From NCBI GenBank assembly GCA_013397845.1, contig VZTG01001540.1:572754-636753 (forward strand): 64,000 nucleotides of DNA. The letters are read 5' to 3'. This DNA is from Melanocharis versteri. Taxonomy: Eukaryota; Chordata; Aves; Passeriformes; Melanocharitidae. Both the position numbers and the translations under genes were made by a program. Below the pieces are notes generated by a model, which was given only the letters and a program-made list of their open reading frames with translations, was not told where the DNA came from and did no database searches. Positions 49,070 to 63,400 of the stretch are shown in pieces; position 1 is the stretch's first letter; each line of letters opens with the position of its first letter.

Positions 49070-51424
49070 CTGTAAACAAAGTCATTTTGTAATTTTTTTA
49101 AAGAACCTATTAAAAAAGCATACAGAAGAGAACTGCCAAAAGTATTTTTAACAGTGGTACTCGTGGTCACTTTTGCAAAAAACAGGGCTATAAGCTGATG
49201 CGTTTATTTCAATTTAAAGGGGAAAATTTAATGACTCCATTATTTTGTTTCCCAGTACTCTTTTCTACATTACACCGCAAAGCGAAAAATCCACATGTTT
49301 GAGGGTGGGAAGCATTTAAAGAATAGGGGAATGGGGTAATATTTAACTACTTGAAGACATCTGACCAAATACAGCATTAATGTATTAGTTTATAAATTTC
49401 CTTCTATAGTCTGAATATATGAATATATTTTCTGGTAATAAAATATTGTGTCACAGACTTATAAGATATGGTGCAGGAAGAAGACTAGGTACAATATTTA
49501 TTACATCAGGGCATTGCCAAATATTTTAACACCATCAAAATATATATATCCTTACTATAATGCTAGATATCAGAAAAAGCTTCCATTGATAAAATAAAGC
49601 CAAGATAAAAATTGAATTTTTCACTCCCTAAGTTTTCTTTTTTATTTCTGTCCACCTGCTCAAAATTTATTATAGATGACTTTCCACAGACCCCCAAGAC
49701 TTTTTTTGTCCAAATAAACATAAAAAAATTTATGCTCCATCCCTCGCTGGCACATGTATTTCAGTATTGTGCAATAAGAAAGATATTGAAGCACAAGGAG
49801 AAAAGAAAGTGAATAGAAGAGAAGCTGATACATATACTACACATCCCAAGACTACCTGCTGGCAAGCAAACCCTGTGGCAGCTCATGTATTCAGTTCAAC
49901 TTTGAACAAGTGAAAATCAAATCATAAAATCATCATTCACACAAATTAAGATTTCCAGTGCAGTATAAAAACAATTAAACGATTGACTCAATGCATAGAT
50001 ATCTCAAAAAAATCTTGTCTTTTGAGCATGGAGAGAAGAATGCCCAAGTTATCATAGAACATCCTCTGATTTCTGGAGAGTAGGCTCTATCATGACCAAT
50101 CCATAACACAGTTTCCAGCAATTTGTTATGTAGAAATCAGTAAGGAAGAGATTATAGCAGCTACTCAGAGGTCTGGCCTCTCAATGACAAATGTGTCCCA
50201 TCCTGGAAGCAAGAAGACCAGGAAACAAAGATGACAACAGACATTTGTCAATTATAACATCAGATAGTGCATCCATATGAAGTGGATTTAAAAAAAAGAA
50301 CTGGGAAAAAATCACTGGAATCATCGGATCTAGACCTCACAAAAACTCAGAAAAATAACAACAGGAGGAAATTGGAAAGATGCATAGAAAGATGCAATGG
50401 AAAAGAATTTACTTCAGAGATTCAAAAGACTACTCTTACAAAATGCATATGGACAAGGTGATACCTCACTGCAGTAAAAAGCCGACTGGATGAAATCTTG
50501 TTGGCAGATTCTTTGTTTACTTAACAGAGGCTGAATGAGAAAAATAAAAGTGCTTTCATGTGTCTGACTGACAGAATCAAGGCCTGATTAACACCTTTGT
50601 TTCTTCATCTCACAGTAGCTCAATAAGATAAGAGACAGAGGTCCCCTAGGAGAACTTGTAATGTCTCCTAAAATCATAATAGAATATGCATTACTTACAC
50701 CTACTATAAAGTCTTCCTACTAAGTACTTCCCACACTGAGAAAAAAAGTTTCCAATGCCAAGGTCATACAAACTGTGAGTTTTATTATGTTGTGACTTGG
50801 CTGTACAGTGTTGTCTGCATCCCAGGTTTTGCAAGCAAAGGGAAGACCTGGTGCAAGATCACAAGGAACTTTGTTGCAATTACACTTCTGAGTACTTTTA
50901 TTGCAATCAAGTATAATAGAGACAGTAAATAACAATTTTCTACTCCATAAGATAATGTGGCATTTCTTGGAGAACACAGGCTCAGGCCAACTCTCAAGTA
51001 GAATATCCCTACTAGAATCCAAGAAAATATCTTATTCTGAAAAAAATCAGAAGAATTAGACATTCCAGCAGAAAACCAGCCAGAAGTACTAACAAGGAGA
51101 CATTTGTTTATATACTATTAGAGATCAAATCCATGCCAATAAGATGATACCACATCACCATTTGCACGAGTCTTCTATTCATATGACTTCACAAACCCAG
51201 CTAGGGAATGGGCACAAAATCTTTCCACAAGGTCTGAGCTCTATAGATAGATTCTCCTCCAATCATACATTCAGAATGCTCAGTTTCTCCAAATGGGCAC
51301 AGTTACACAAACAGGTTTTCCCCAGTACTGCACCAATCCACCATACATGAACTGTCAACTTGCAGCTAAGTACTGTGGTTTGGGCAGCCTGCAGGAACGA
51401 AAGCCTTAGAAAGCTCAGAGATCA

Positions 51425-51574
51425 GACTCCCCAGGAAAGTGGTCACAGCAGCAAGCCTGCCAGAGTTCAACAAGCATTTGGACAATGCCCTCAGGCACAT
51501 AATGTGCTTTGTGCAGAGCTAGGAGTTGGTCTCGATCCTAGCTGATCCCTTCCAACTCAGAATATTCTATGATT
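51425..51574 (+). mobile_element. CR1-type LINE 3' end, plus orientation
   Basis: It reads GTGGTCACAGCAGCAAGCCTG-like sequence, GAGTTCAACAAGCATTTGGA, CAATGCCCTCAGGCACATAA, then GATCCCTTCCAACTCAGAAT and ATTCTATGATT. These are the usual 3'UTR landmarks of avian CR1, ending in the ATTCTATGATT terminal repeat unit. 5'-truncated, as is usual. Confidence 0.85.
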
Positions 51575-51787
51575 TAAAATCACCAGAAGAGTACCTTACA
51601 CTTTAGAACTGCTAGGCATTCCCGGACAAGTTTCCACTTAATCAAGAACTGCTGAAGCACATGTGTCCTGTTGACAGTGAACTCGGCTCATGACACAGAT
51701 TTCAGCTGAGATTGGCTCAAGGAACCCAGCAATGTATCCATTTTTTTCCCCCACAAAATAATTACTTCACAAAAATATGTATCATCA

Positions 51788-51815
51788 AAAAAAAAAAAAA
51801 AACACAAAAAAAAAC
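51788..51815 (+). repeat. A-rich tract
   Basis: Two runs of A interrupted by CAC. Could be a simple repeat or the relic of a retrotransposition tail; no adjacent retrogene recognised. Confidence 0.6.
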
Positions 51816-54048
51816 ATAAACCTTGAACAAAAAGGAACGAACACCCCACCCCATTCACCTTCACTGTGGCCAAGATGACACCAGAGGGGAAGGAAAGCCT
51901 AGACATTGGTTCCAGTCAACTAGGAAATGTAGATACTATCTGAACAGATAATGAAAAAACAAAGATGTAGAAAAACAAGAGCTTGTTCTCTCAGTAGAGT
52001 GAACACTATCTCAGCTATAATCACTGTCAATTCAAAGATGCAGGAATAGAGGACAGTTTACCATGCTTCTTTCTTCCATAAAATTAATTCCCACAGAGAG
52101 ATGGGAAACGCTTTAAAAGGCCAAAAAACACATATCCTACCAGATCATAGTCTGACAAGATGTCTGAAGCCCTCCCCAGTATCTGAGGGGAGAAAGACAG
52201 AAAAAAACACCACCACCTCCAGCACCTACCTACCTGTAGTTACATTTTTCCATAAATCAGGTCAGACAAAAACCGAGGTGATGAAACCACACATGGAAGA
52301 CATCAGACACTTCCAAGCTGAGTTTTCTGTGAGTGGAAGACTGAGATTAAAGTGGTAACAAATATAAGTCCTATTTGCTCCCATTTCTTCTATGATCAAG
52401 AATGCCAAGAGTAACATTGGCACAGCAACAGCTGTAGAGGATCATTTTAAATCATTCAATAAGCGAAAAATTTGAAAAACATAATCTTTTCTCAGAGGCT
52501 GAAGCAAAAACCCCAAGAGAACCAAGGGTCTGTGGAATTCAAGCAGGGAAAAGCCACTGTATTCATTCTTCAAACAGATTTAACCCCTCGCAGGTAAATC
52601 CTCAAATGGCAGTATAAAGGAAAATTCTGATCTATCACAGCAAAGACCAAAAGACTCACAGTTTCAATTTAATTTCTAGCATTTCAAAGTAGCAGAGAAC
52701 TACATACTTCCAAAACAATTGGAGAGAAAAAGAAACCTGAAATAATCCATGGACATGGTAAGAAAAATGTTCCTATTACAGGCTTTAAAGTTTGGAATAG
52801 TAAGAACCCTGAAAGACTAAGAAAATTATTTGATAATCCTGATTTTCCTTGCTTGTGATAGCTCTCCTTATTTGTTTTATTTGGAATGGAAGGGGAAATG
52901 CACAAATAGTAATATCTGAGGGATACAACAGCAGCTTAGTACTGTGGACTTCAAATCATAGTTGAGAAACAAGGAGAAAAAATAAATCCCCAAATGCAAA
53001 TCCTCTGTAAGACTACAGAAAGAAATCCAGTAGCTTACAAGACAAAGATTAAAATTCCTTTTTCTCTCCCTCCTTCAGTTCCCTCTGCATTGCTGTCTGC
53101 CAAAATGCTTTCAAAACCAGCCTGAATCCAAAGATCCAAAGCGGGAAGCAAAATCCAAAAAACAGCACTTCACCAACAGCATTCAAGTGTCAGTTACCAG
53201 AAGCAGAGATGAAAATTAAGCAGATAGGTCTATTTAAGTCTTAGGAAAAGGGAAAAGAGACACACCTCATTTCTTCCCTGGGTGGTAAAAGAAGAACTAA
53301 GATCTTGTGGACACTCCAAACCTGTATGGTTCACAGAGCATGTTCCTCCACAAAGGAAAAAAAATAACACCACATATCTTTACAGTCATGAGGGTCTGTG
53401 GCAAGACACCCACACTCAGAATACACAATGTAGACTATGACATTAGAATAGAGATATAGTATTTTAATCACACTAATGGTGGAATATTGCTGTGTAAGCA
53501 CAAAGGCATCCATGATGGTACTTCATTAACAGACATAAAATTGCGTCACTAAAACACAGTACATTTTTTGTAAATAATTCTCTCACAGGCTATGCAGTAT
53601 TTAAATACAGATAGCAGGAATTAGTTCTATTACACACCCATTTTTTGGGGCCTAGTTAGGAACTGGAAAAAAAATACTTCAAGTAAAATGTTTAACTTTT
53701 ATCAGTTCCACTGTGGCTTATTCCCATCATCCATGTAGATCCATTAGTAGATATTTGTAACCTTGTCACTTAAGACAGTAGACAGTGACTGGTTAATTTT
53801 GAATTCTGTTTTTAAATTATTATTATAATTTTGAACTTCTCATGTAAACAGTAACCTAACAATGTTTCCATAATCTAAAAAAAGACAGTGAAAGAAACCT
53901 CATTGTCAACAACAGGCATCCAAAACACCCCACACTAATTGCTCAAAATTGTGTCAAGACATGCCCTCTTGAAAGGCAGATCTGAAGGAAAGTTTGCACA
54001 AATGCATTCAACACAGACAAACATTTTAATTTTCATCTTGCACTTTAC

Positions 54049-54177
54049 CTTGTCATATTTGCTACTGGAACCAAAGCCAAAAATCAGAAGGTGACCGTGA
54101 GAATCAGTACATGCAAAATGCTGTCCATCAGGAGAGCACTTGCAGTCAAAAACTGCGCCATGTCCTTGTCCTTCAAT
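54049..54177 (-). CDS. PHIP: PHIP exon: final WD40 repeat (window residues 1-43)
   Basis: Acceptor gtatttcag, donor ACAAG|gtaaag, 129 nt, phase 0 at both ends. It opens with IEGQGHGAVFDCKCSPDG and contains a WD40 blade pattern: GH-like start, FDCKCSPDG turn, then TDSHGHLLIFGFG closing strand. In the family this is the end of the WD40 propeller that docks on DDB1. It is the most 5' coding exon I can find in the window; the preceding exon must be upstream of 64000. Confidence 0.95.
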
Positions 54178-56654
54178 CTGAAATACATCAACATACAAAA
54201 TAATTAACAGAAATTAATAATTTTCAGTTATGATTCTCAAAACTGTGGTGCTGACATTGAAATTTATTATAAAATCTGTATGACAGTATACTGCTAGATG
54301 GAAGTTACTTTAAAACAAAGCTTACTTTTTTAGCTATTCACTTTTCAGTGAATTTTGTAATAATGCTCATGAAAGATTCCAAATTGATAGCAGTAGAAAC
54401 TGACAGACTTTATCCACAAAGCAGGCACAGTATAGGAAGTGAAAATAAAAGCTTCCCCTTGAACGTCCTGCTAATGAGCCTAACCAGAGAGCTGGGCCCA
54501 GTTCAGGGCTTAGTCACTACACCCTTCGCATCCTCTGCCTTCTTGCTAAGCTACCCCAGTAGCTGTGGCTGCTGTGGTGTTTCACAACACCTGCCCCTTG
54601 AAAACGCACTGACATAGACAACCCACATTACACAACTTAGCAACTACCTGTTTCTGTAATTCCTACTCCTAATTTATTGGAGTGGGGAAGGAGTAAATTT
54701 GCGTAAAAACTCCACCTTTTATAGGAGAACTGCAAAGATTTTAAAAAAGGAATTTTTACCTGATACTCATTTTCTGTTTTCCAGTTCCATTAAGCCAGAA
54801 CAAATGGGTTTTTGTTTTTCCCTGCAACCTGTCAATCAAGCAGAGGTGACCAATCACCACTCTGAATTTTCATGTCTTCAGCACCTCTTCAGAAAGCCCC
54901 TTTCTATTCTCCCCAGCAAAGCACTTTTGCATTTTCTTTAAAGAGACACCAAACAAAATTCTTTCCCTAACTGTGGCAGGCCTATATATTGCCAGGAAAG
55001 GGGGGAAAAACCAAAACAAAACAAAAAACCATGATATTCAGCCTTTGGACAGTAACGCTATGCACTCCTGCAGCACCTTCCAGAGGCCATCAGCACTGTT
55101 TTAAAAAGTTAACAAATCAAGCCTCGAAAATCCTGTGAGGTAGGTACTGTTCTCACTCTCTTACAGGCTGAGACAAAAGCAAGAATTCTAAATGCCACAG
55201 TCCTACAACACATCCACACCCCTGCACATCCCCCCAGTGACAGAGGCGGTTACATCTATTGACAGTGCTTTCAGGTATCCGATAAAGGTCTTTCTTACTA
55301 CAGGTAATTTTCCTAAAAGTCAAACGAGTTTCTGGACTAGCAAAAGAGGAACATAAACCAATGCAAGTTTTATGTTCTATTTTGCCCATTATGCCAGAAG
55401 AAATGAACAGAAGTATCTTACAGAAAGAGATGGAAAATAAAAACAGAACTTCAAGCAAGTGACACTAACATCACAACAGTCAGGAATGCAGAATTAATTT
55501 AGTCTAAGCAAGATCCAACTACCACAGCAAAGTTACAACTGTGTGCTGCTTTTTGCATATAGAATGCTCACTGTATTGAAGGGAGACAGTTTGGGAAAGC
55601 AGGTGGAAAGCAGACAGAATTTCACCACAATAATAAGCTTTGCAGAAATACAGTTAAAAATTGGAAAAGAAATATTTGATACATAGAGATTTCTGTTCCC
55701 TTGCCCTTCCTCCAACAAAGGAAACATCAGTGTCAAGCTTCCTAATGTTCAAGTCCTTTATAAATAGAATTTCAGGGTTCAGCCTAAGTTTTGAATATTT
55801 TTTGTTTTACAAGAAAAACAATACATGTTGTGGGAGGAACTATTTGCTAACCACAGTGAGGGGAAAAATGATAAACAGAAGGAAAAAAACCCAACTACTA
55901 AGATGATGGGTTTTTTAATCCTTTCCATCAAGAAATGGTTTGGATGGACCATTTTCAAGAACCCCCTGGAAATTAGAGTGTTAATTGGAAAACATTCCCT
56001 TCTTATGTAAAGGAAAAGAATAGTGTTCTACTATTTCGGGACAAGTACAGTGCAAATAGTTTTAATCTAAACGTGCCCAGAATCTAGTTTTAAAAAGTGC
56101 TTTTGGAAAGGGCAACTCTAAGACCTTTGAGTACAACCCTTCAAGTCTGAAGTACAAACACTTGGAAATAAAGATTCTTATAAGAACAAAAACTACTATT
56201 AAGGATAACTTTCCAAGATGTAATTACTATTCTAAATTAAAGAACAAAGTCAACCAGAGTGTGATACCCAGTAGAATATTTTTTTCAATAAAACTATTTC
56301 AGGATTAATAAGCAACACTTTACAATAGAATTTTTTCCATAATAAAGCTAACACAGAGGAGCTGGTCATTTAAAACAGAAACTAAATGTTGAGTTGCAAA
56401 AAGGGAAGCTATAGTAAATCAGTGAAGCTGTTACTTCAGCAAGTTAGATAAAGAATTTCAGCAAGAACGAAGCTGCCTTCCCCTCTCCATCCCTTTTAAA
56501 TCAAAGAGGCAAGAACTGTATAAAGGCTGTATCCCAAGAAGATATAAAATGCTTATTCTGTCTGGAACCTCCCCCTGCTGCATATAAGGATATCAATTGT
56601 GAAGGGACGAGACTGCTCACAAGAACAGAAAAAGCACTGGTTAATTAAGAGCTG

Positions 56655-56845
56655 TCACAGAATCACGGAATTGTTTGGGTTGGAAAAGACCCTTGAGATT
56701 ACATGGTTCCAACCCCCTGCCATGTGCAGGGGTACCTTCTAGACCAGGTTGCTCAGAGCACCATCCAACCTGGCCTTGAACACTTTCAGGGATGGGGAGT
56801 CCCCAGTTTCTCTTGGCAGCCTGTTCCGGTGCTTCAACAAAGGCT
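56655..56845 (-). mobile_element. CR1-type LINE 3' fragment, best preserved in the window
   Basis: The plus strand reads TCACAGAATCACGGAATTGT, TTGGGTTGGAAAAGACC, CAACCCCCTGCC, CAGGTTGCTCAGAGC, CATCCAACCTGGCCTTGAAC, TTCAGGGATGGGGA and GGCAGCCTGTTCCGGTGCTT. This is the reverse complement of the avian CR1 3' region in the correct order over about 190 bp. Confidence 0.92.
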
Positions 56846-59800
56846 GCGTCACAACAAAAGGCTCTGAGGAGTGAAAGTGTTGAGACACTCCTGGTAGCAA
56901 AGCAAGTAGCAAGGATTTTTCAGCTACAAACAGGGAAGAACCAGTGATGCTATACAATGAGGACTAAGTAAAGATTACTTTTAGTCTCAGCTCCAAGAAT
57001 TAAGAGTCCAATTTGCCCATATTTTCACTAGCAAAGAAACATGTGGACGTTGGTATATCTCGAAGGGAGGAATACTGATGAAATAAGAGAATGAAAAAGG
57101 GAAGATTCTTTTTCCTCTCAGTTTTGAGGAAAGCTTATCGTTTGCCCCAAACCAGGAAGAATACAGCTGTCAAGCTTGTACACAAAGCAATGTCTTAAAT
57201 GCATTAAAATTATTTGTTGTATGAAGACAGAATAATAACACCTACAGAACAAGCTCAGTAATAAGCCTTTTTGACCTGTTATCAATAGATACTATGAAAC
57301 ACCTGAACCCTACTTTTCAAGAAGAGTATAAGACATGAGAGAAAAAGAAAGAAAAAAAATTCAAATAAGATGAAAATTAATAAAGAGGAAAGAGTACCAG
57401 AGAAATTTAACAGACTTCCTTCAGAAAAATAACTAATTTTTTAATGCCGAGAAAATATAACTCATTCAACCTAGCTAGATTTCAAAGGCATAATAGTATT
57501 TAAACTTGATTCAAATTATTATAATCAGTAGGAGAAATGCAGAGTAGGTAAACTTTATAAAGAAAGGGTAACAGTTACTGATTTTGGACAGACATACAGC
57601 GCTAAAAGGATGCTATTACTAAAGTTTCTCAAGTCAGGCCTTTCTGTTATTGACTAAAGAAAAAATAAGAGCCCTTTGATGAAATTAATATTAGGGAATC
57701 ATCCACTGAGAACATATTTGGGACAGCATAAATGATATCAACTGAAGCAATTAAAAGCCAACAGGACAAAATGTAACAGAGCATGAACCTAATAAGATTA
57801 TTAGAAATAACTTACTTACACACTTACTTCCAGAAAAAAATAATGAAACTCAGTCTAGATAAAATAACACAACACATTTCTATAACATCTTCCAACACAA
57901 GCCACCAGCACACTTAAAAAAAAAAATTAAAATTTAAAAAAAAAATCAGTGAACTAAAACCTCTACTAGCCTGAGGTAGAATCCATCCTTCATGTTAAGG
58001 AATGGAAGCAATTAGGTGGAAACACGGGGAAAAAAGATCACTGTGTATTCTTTGCAATGTATCACACATAATGCAGCAACAAAAAGAAAACTGCAATTCT
58101 AAACCAGACCAGAAGTGCATCCAGAAAAGAAAGTGCATATGTGCTAGACAAATACACAACGCTAAGAACAAAATCTTCCAAAGCGGTACACGTATTTTTT
58201 GCTTCCCGCGTTCAAGATAAGTGAATTCTAAGAGGAACAGCTACAGAGCCACTCATCATGATAACACAAAACCTAAGAGCTCAGCTTCTCTATATGAACA
58301 CTAAGGAAAGAGGACTATTTTGTATGACCATACTAACAGACCTTTTGCAGGAAGAGAACTACTATTCTAAAAGACCTTAAAGAGGATGAGAACTTCTCTA
58401 CTTACATGCATAGGAACAAATGAATATTAGTTACAAGCAACATTCAAACTTGAAAACTGAAATTCAGATTCTAACGATCACAACAATGGTACACTAGAAC
58501 AAATTTCTAAAACTAGCAAAAAAGCAGCACTAATTGTTATGAAAGCATGCAACCTCTTCTATAAATGATTAAACTACATTACAACTGTTCAAGTCAAATC
58601 AGTATCCAAGTATCTGGAAGTTCCTTTGCAGGTTTGTGCTCTCCTTTGCTTTAAGGAACAATCTTCAATCACAGCATGCTTCCATAAGCCAAAAAATATC
58701 TACAGACTTTCTGCAAAGTTAAAGCAGGTTGCTACTCATCTGGAAGAGTGGAAAGAAAACTTACTTTTTAAAAGTAAGTAGCAAAGATTTATAAAAATAA
58801 ATAGCCAGTTTATAAAAATTAAAAAAAAAAAAAAAAAGTAGATCTTCTACACTGCTGCCAGAGCAGTAACAAGAGATGAAACGGTAGGAAGAAGACAAGA
58901 AGTAATTAAATTCAGGTAACATATTTACTAAAAATGTTTTTATCTTCCTAGCAGCCAAGTCAGTTACTCATTTAGGAACGCTGCATATGTCTTGAAAGAT
59001 AAATCTATCAGTTAAAAGGTCTGATAGGTCACCCACCCTGTAGATGCCTGAAGTTATATAAAGGCTATATACATAAATTATTTACAGCTTCTGTTGTTGT
59101 TGTTAAAGATTTTTCTTCATATACATCCTGCAAACTCAGTACTGGCTTCTTCTATTTGAACTATTAGAGCATTATGCTGGCTTTTTTCTCCAGAATCTGT
59201 TTCTCAGGATGTGCTCTTATGTGCTATTCAAAGGTGGAACCTCTCAAAAATTTCAAATCATTTCAGTAGGATTATAGACAAACTGATTCAAAATAATGCA
59301 TCCATAACCTTAGGTCATTCTGTATTCCACATGACTACAAAACCTGACCTAAAAATACAGTCCTGCATAATCCCAATGAAGGTGAAAGACTTTATGAAGG
59401 CCGCAACATAAGAAATACTGTTTTCACATCTCTAGTTCCCACTGGAAATTACAATACATTGTTCATATAAGAGGCGTGCCTTTCGGACATTAGTCAAAAA
59501 AAATCACCTTGTGTGGCAGAAAATCCACACACAGAGAATTCTGCTGAGCTGTTCTAAATGGAACCTGGTCTTTCACACTGTTCTTTTGACAGGGACTTCC
59601 AATCTTTTGGTATGTCATTTAGCCTAAAACTAATAAAGTAGCTGCTAACACAGACCTAGGTAAGCCTGACAGGTTTTTCGTTTAAAGGAAAGGAAATAAT
59701 GTTGTAAGTTATATGATGCTATTATGGCTTTAGAGTTTGCCAGGTTGCATTGAAAGTAGGAGAATTAGAAAGTAAGAAACCACATCACACAGATCAGTGG

Positions 59801-60395
59801 AAGATCAGACTTCAGAAGATGGGGCAGGAAAAACATTAAGATACACAGACATAAGTAGCCATAGCATAGGAACTGCCTGTAATGAAGTGTCCACTTAAAG
59901 CTAAAAATAAAGGACAGTCAACAACCAGCTCTCTGAAGGAGCAAGAGCACACAGAAAAATCCAATTGCAACTCAGTAGTCTCTGCTTGATTGACAACTTG
60001 CAGGAAGAAACCCTTTTGACCTGAATCAGTTAATGCCATAACACTGACAGTAAATTCTAAACAAAACAAGGATTAAACTGCACTAAAACATTTAAACAGT
60101 CATTAACAGGGAATGTGTGTGTCCAAATTCACAAAAACTAGACGTCATTGCCATCATGAAATACATTCCTACTACGACCTCCATGGGGGTTTCTAATATT
60201 TCTGACTGATTTATATAAAAACATAAAACGTGTAAAGAGGGCAGAGAGACTGGGCAAGGAGACAACCAACACACATCACTGCATCCAGGTAGTCTGATTC
60301 TTCAACTGTACTGCAGACTCTCCATTAACAGGATCAAAATTACACCCTCTACAATTTCCATTGTAGAAATCAGGAAAATTCTTGTAGTTTGCTTC

Positions 60396-60420
60396 AACTT
60401 GACCTTTTTATGGTCAAGTT
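60396..60420. repeat. Perfect inverted repeat, 9-bp arms, 7-nt loop
   Basis: AACTTGACC and GGTCAAGTT flank a T-rich loop. Intronic, no neighbouring gene features; may be chance. Confidence 0.6.
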
Positions 60421-63400
60421 CAGTACATGATGACTTCTGTCACTGCTTATGCTAATAGCTCCAAATCAATATACAGCACATCCAAAGCTCTCAAAAGCTA
60501 AGAAAGTGTTTCTATTAAAATTTTCAAAAGATACATTGTTTAAAAGTTGGAGAAAATGTATAAGCTTTAAAAAGAACCATGCAATGCCACTACCATACAT
60601 CCTAGAAGAGTAATTAAGGACTTGGAAAGAAACGCATGGAACCAGGAATAGTGCCACACAACTTTACATTAGACAATCAGTTAGCTACAGACTTGGGGAC
60701 AAAACACCTGGACGTTATCTTCAGCAATCTTATTCCTTAGTTTCTGTGTAGCCATAACTTTCAAACTTAACATCATTGTGTGAGATGATTTTAGGGTTGA
60801 GGGTTTTTTGGGGTTGTGTGTTTTGGTTGGTTTTTTTAATATATAATATAAAAAAATTATCTGCATTTACACACATTTACTTGTATCTGTCTGTGAAAAG
60901 GCATATATTCACCATGGTAACTTCACGTAGTGAATGTAAAACAAAATTAGCATGAATGTACTCACTTGCTTCAAAGCTTTCTCACTGGATGCATAGCAAT
61001 ACACATTTTCAGTTTCAAAAACAAGTTTAATGTTTTAAATACAATTATTGCTTTGTTAAATTATGTATCACCCCATTTCCTGATTTTATGCCAGCATTTC
61101 TAAGTATAATCTGTTTCACTACTACATCATTTGAAATAAAAGCAGTATTTAGAGAGGTACAACTATAATCATCACATAACCAGATGAGCATGACCTTACA
61201 AGGTAGGTTAGTATCTGCTTGCTGATTCTACTGCTCCAATTGTTTTCAAAGGCAATCAAATGAAATAAAGGAATTTCAGAGATCACCTTCAAAACAACCT
61301 TATCAAATCCACTTTTTGTTTCTTCAGCCCAAGGCTTCTCAAAAAAGAAGCAACCTGAAAAAGAAAACTAAGGACCAATACAAGTCAGGGTTTTTTCTTT
61401 ACTATAGCACCATTGTAAGAGCTTGGGTCTTAACTTCAAGATTGACCAGGAAACCAAGAGATCTAAAAATAAGTTTGTGAGTATACACAAACAAGATATA
61501 TTCTCTTGATCATATGAAAGTATTACATACTTCACTGCATAAGAAGTTACAACACAGTCAAATGAAAGCTACTACAGCAGAGCTAAAAGTAAATAAGGTT
61601 TTAATGAGCAGTCCTGCACCATTCCAAGATCCTTCCAACACGCCTTTTCTTCTACCTAACTTTTGCAATGGTAACTGTTAGAAATATAGTCATGCTATAA
61701 CCATTTAAGTGAGAAAGCAGATGCTGCAGTCTTATCTTCTCAAGTACACACACAGATCTCCCAGTGAAGTAAATCTTCTGTTCTTCATAAACAGTATTTC
61801 AGGAATAACCAGACATAACCACTACAGCTTTTCAAAAACATCTAGCAAAATTTATTTACACAACCATCTCACTTCATGTACCTGACATTGATGTACAGAG
61901 ATTTCCCCTTTGGGGTATTTTCTCTTGAATTTGTGGTAAAACAATTACATTAAGTCAGTCATGCTAAATACCTGGTCTTCATGTCTTGCTAAGAAATCCT
62001 GACCAGCTTTCTCAACCACAGCTCTGTATTTTCATCTTTCTGATAACAAGCACTGAACCATCAAATTTGAGACTACACTAGAAAAGCCAACCCAAGCTAT
62101 AAGTCAAGTTGGTAAGACATGATAAGACATTCAAATTTTACAATTCTATAGTTGAGAGTAGGAGACGTTTGTATTTTATAATTCTATAGCTAAAAAGTTT
62201 GCAAAGTCATGAACAATTTTACCCTGCTGCAAAGTTCTGAGCTTTTTTTTTTTAATTTGGTTTGGGTTTTTTGTTGCCTTGGGGTTTTTTCCTAAGGATT
62301 ATTAACTTCTGCAGTACTTTCCTAACTCCAACCAAGAACATAAGCAAAAAATCAGCCCTCCAAGTTCGTTAGCTCTGATAAAGTAGCTTATACCTGCTGC
62401 ACTGTATGTTCAACAACAGTTTGTAATTAAGTTCTTTGAAGAGTTTTTCAGTACCAAGAACTTAAGAGTTGCTATTCTTTTTTAATACAGTTGTTTAGGA
62501 GAATGACTACATTTAAGTTTTGATGTGGCAACATAATGCCAAGTCATATAACTTTATCTTGTTGAAAGGATCCATAACTATTTACATAAGGTTTTAGTAA
62601 GATGTTCTTTCATCCTTTCAGAAATGTTTCCTCCCCATTTCTCTTTTAGCTGTCATGATTACAATTTAGAAGAAAAAAATTCCAAAAATGAAACATATCT
62701 TTGTTAATGCAGTTAAATCTAGACTTCATCCTAAAATTCTAAGTAATTTGCTTCTGGGCTAACAATATTAAATGAAGTTGGACAAAAAAATGTGCTGCTA
62801 AATTTACATGAAAATTGCAACTGCAAAACTTCAACTTATTAGAAAACTGTCACTTTTCAATTCAGCTGCTTACATTGTACCTGTTTTAATTTATGTTTTT
62901 TGACACATATGGGAGAAAACTATGCTCATCACACTAACCGAATCTTTGAACAAGCTATTAAACCCTTTTTCTAAAATAAACACTAAAGTGTGTAAATCCT
63001 TACTTTGTTTAAAAATGTTCATATTAAGGGCTAGGTTTCATAACCTGTTGAAAATTAAAATGTATTGTAAAGAACACATGTAAATCACAATAAGTCACAA
63101 GCTTTCTAGTTCTGGATACAATGTCTATTTACATAAAATGTAATTAATGCATTTCAAATGACAGTGTGGGACTATTCATCACGAGCTTCCAACAGAAGAC
63201 TGCCTAGAAACAAAGAAAACAGCTAAGATTCTGATACAGAGATTTAGAGGAAAATATGCCCCAGTTTAAAAAAAAAAAAATTAAAAATCACTATTTTTTT
63301 TTCCTAGGACCTGTAAGAAGCCTCATCCTACCTTATACCAACTACAGCTATCAAAGACATTATTGTCCTTCTAGGTAGCAGTGAAAGAGCATATCTTAGC

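Larger units (their letters stand above)
49070..54048 (-). other. PHIP: PHIP intron (5.0 kb) with a CR1 fragment
   Basis: Donor ACAAG|gtaaag, acceptor tttgtttacag. It contains a plus-oriented CR1 3' end (51425-51574) and an A-rich run at about 51788-51815. Phase is continuous between the flanking exons (SSKYDK then IADQMF), so nothing coding is missing. Confidence 0.85.

Noticed and set aside
60140..60175. Minus-strand HDGN-like codons that might belong to the missing WD40 exon
   Set aside because: The frame hits a stop four codons later (after HDGNDV), there is no matching splice site, and the flanking residues do not match a WD40 blade.
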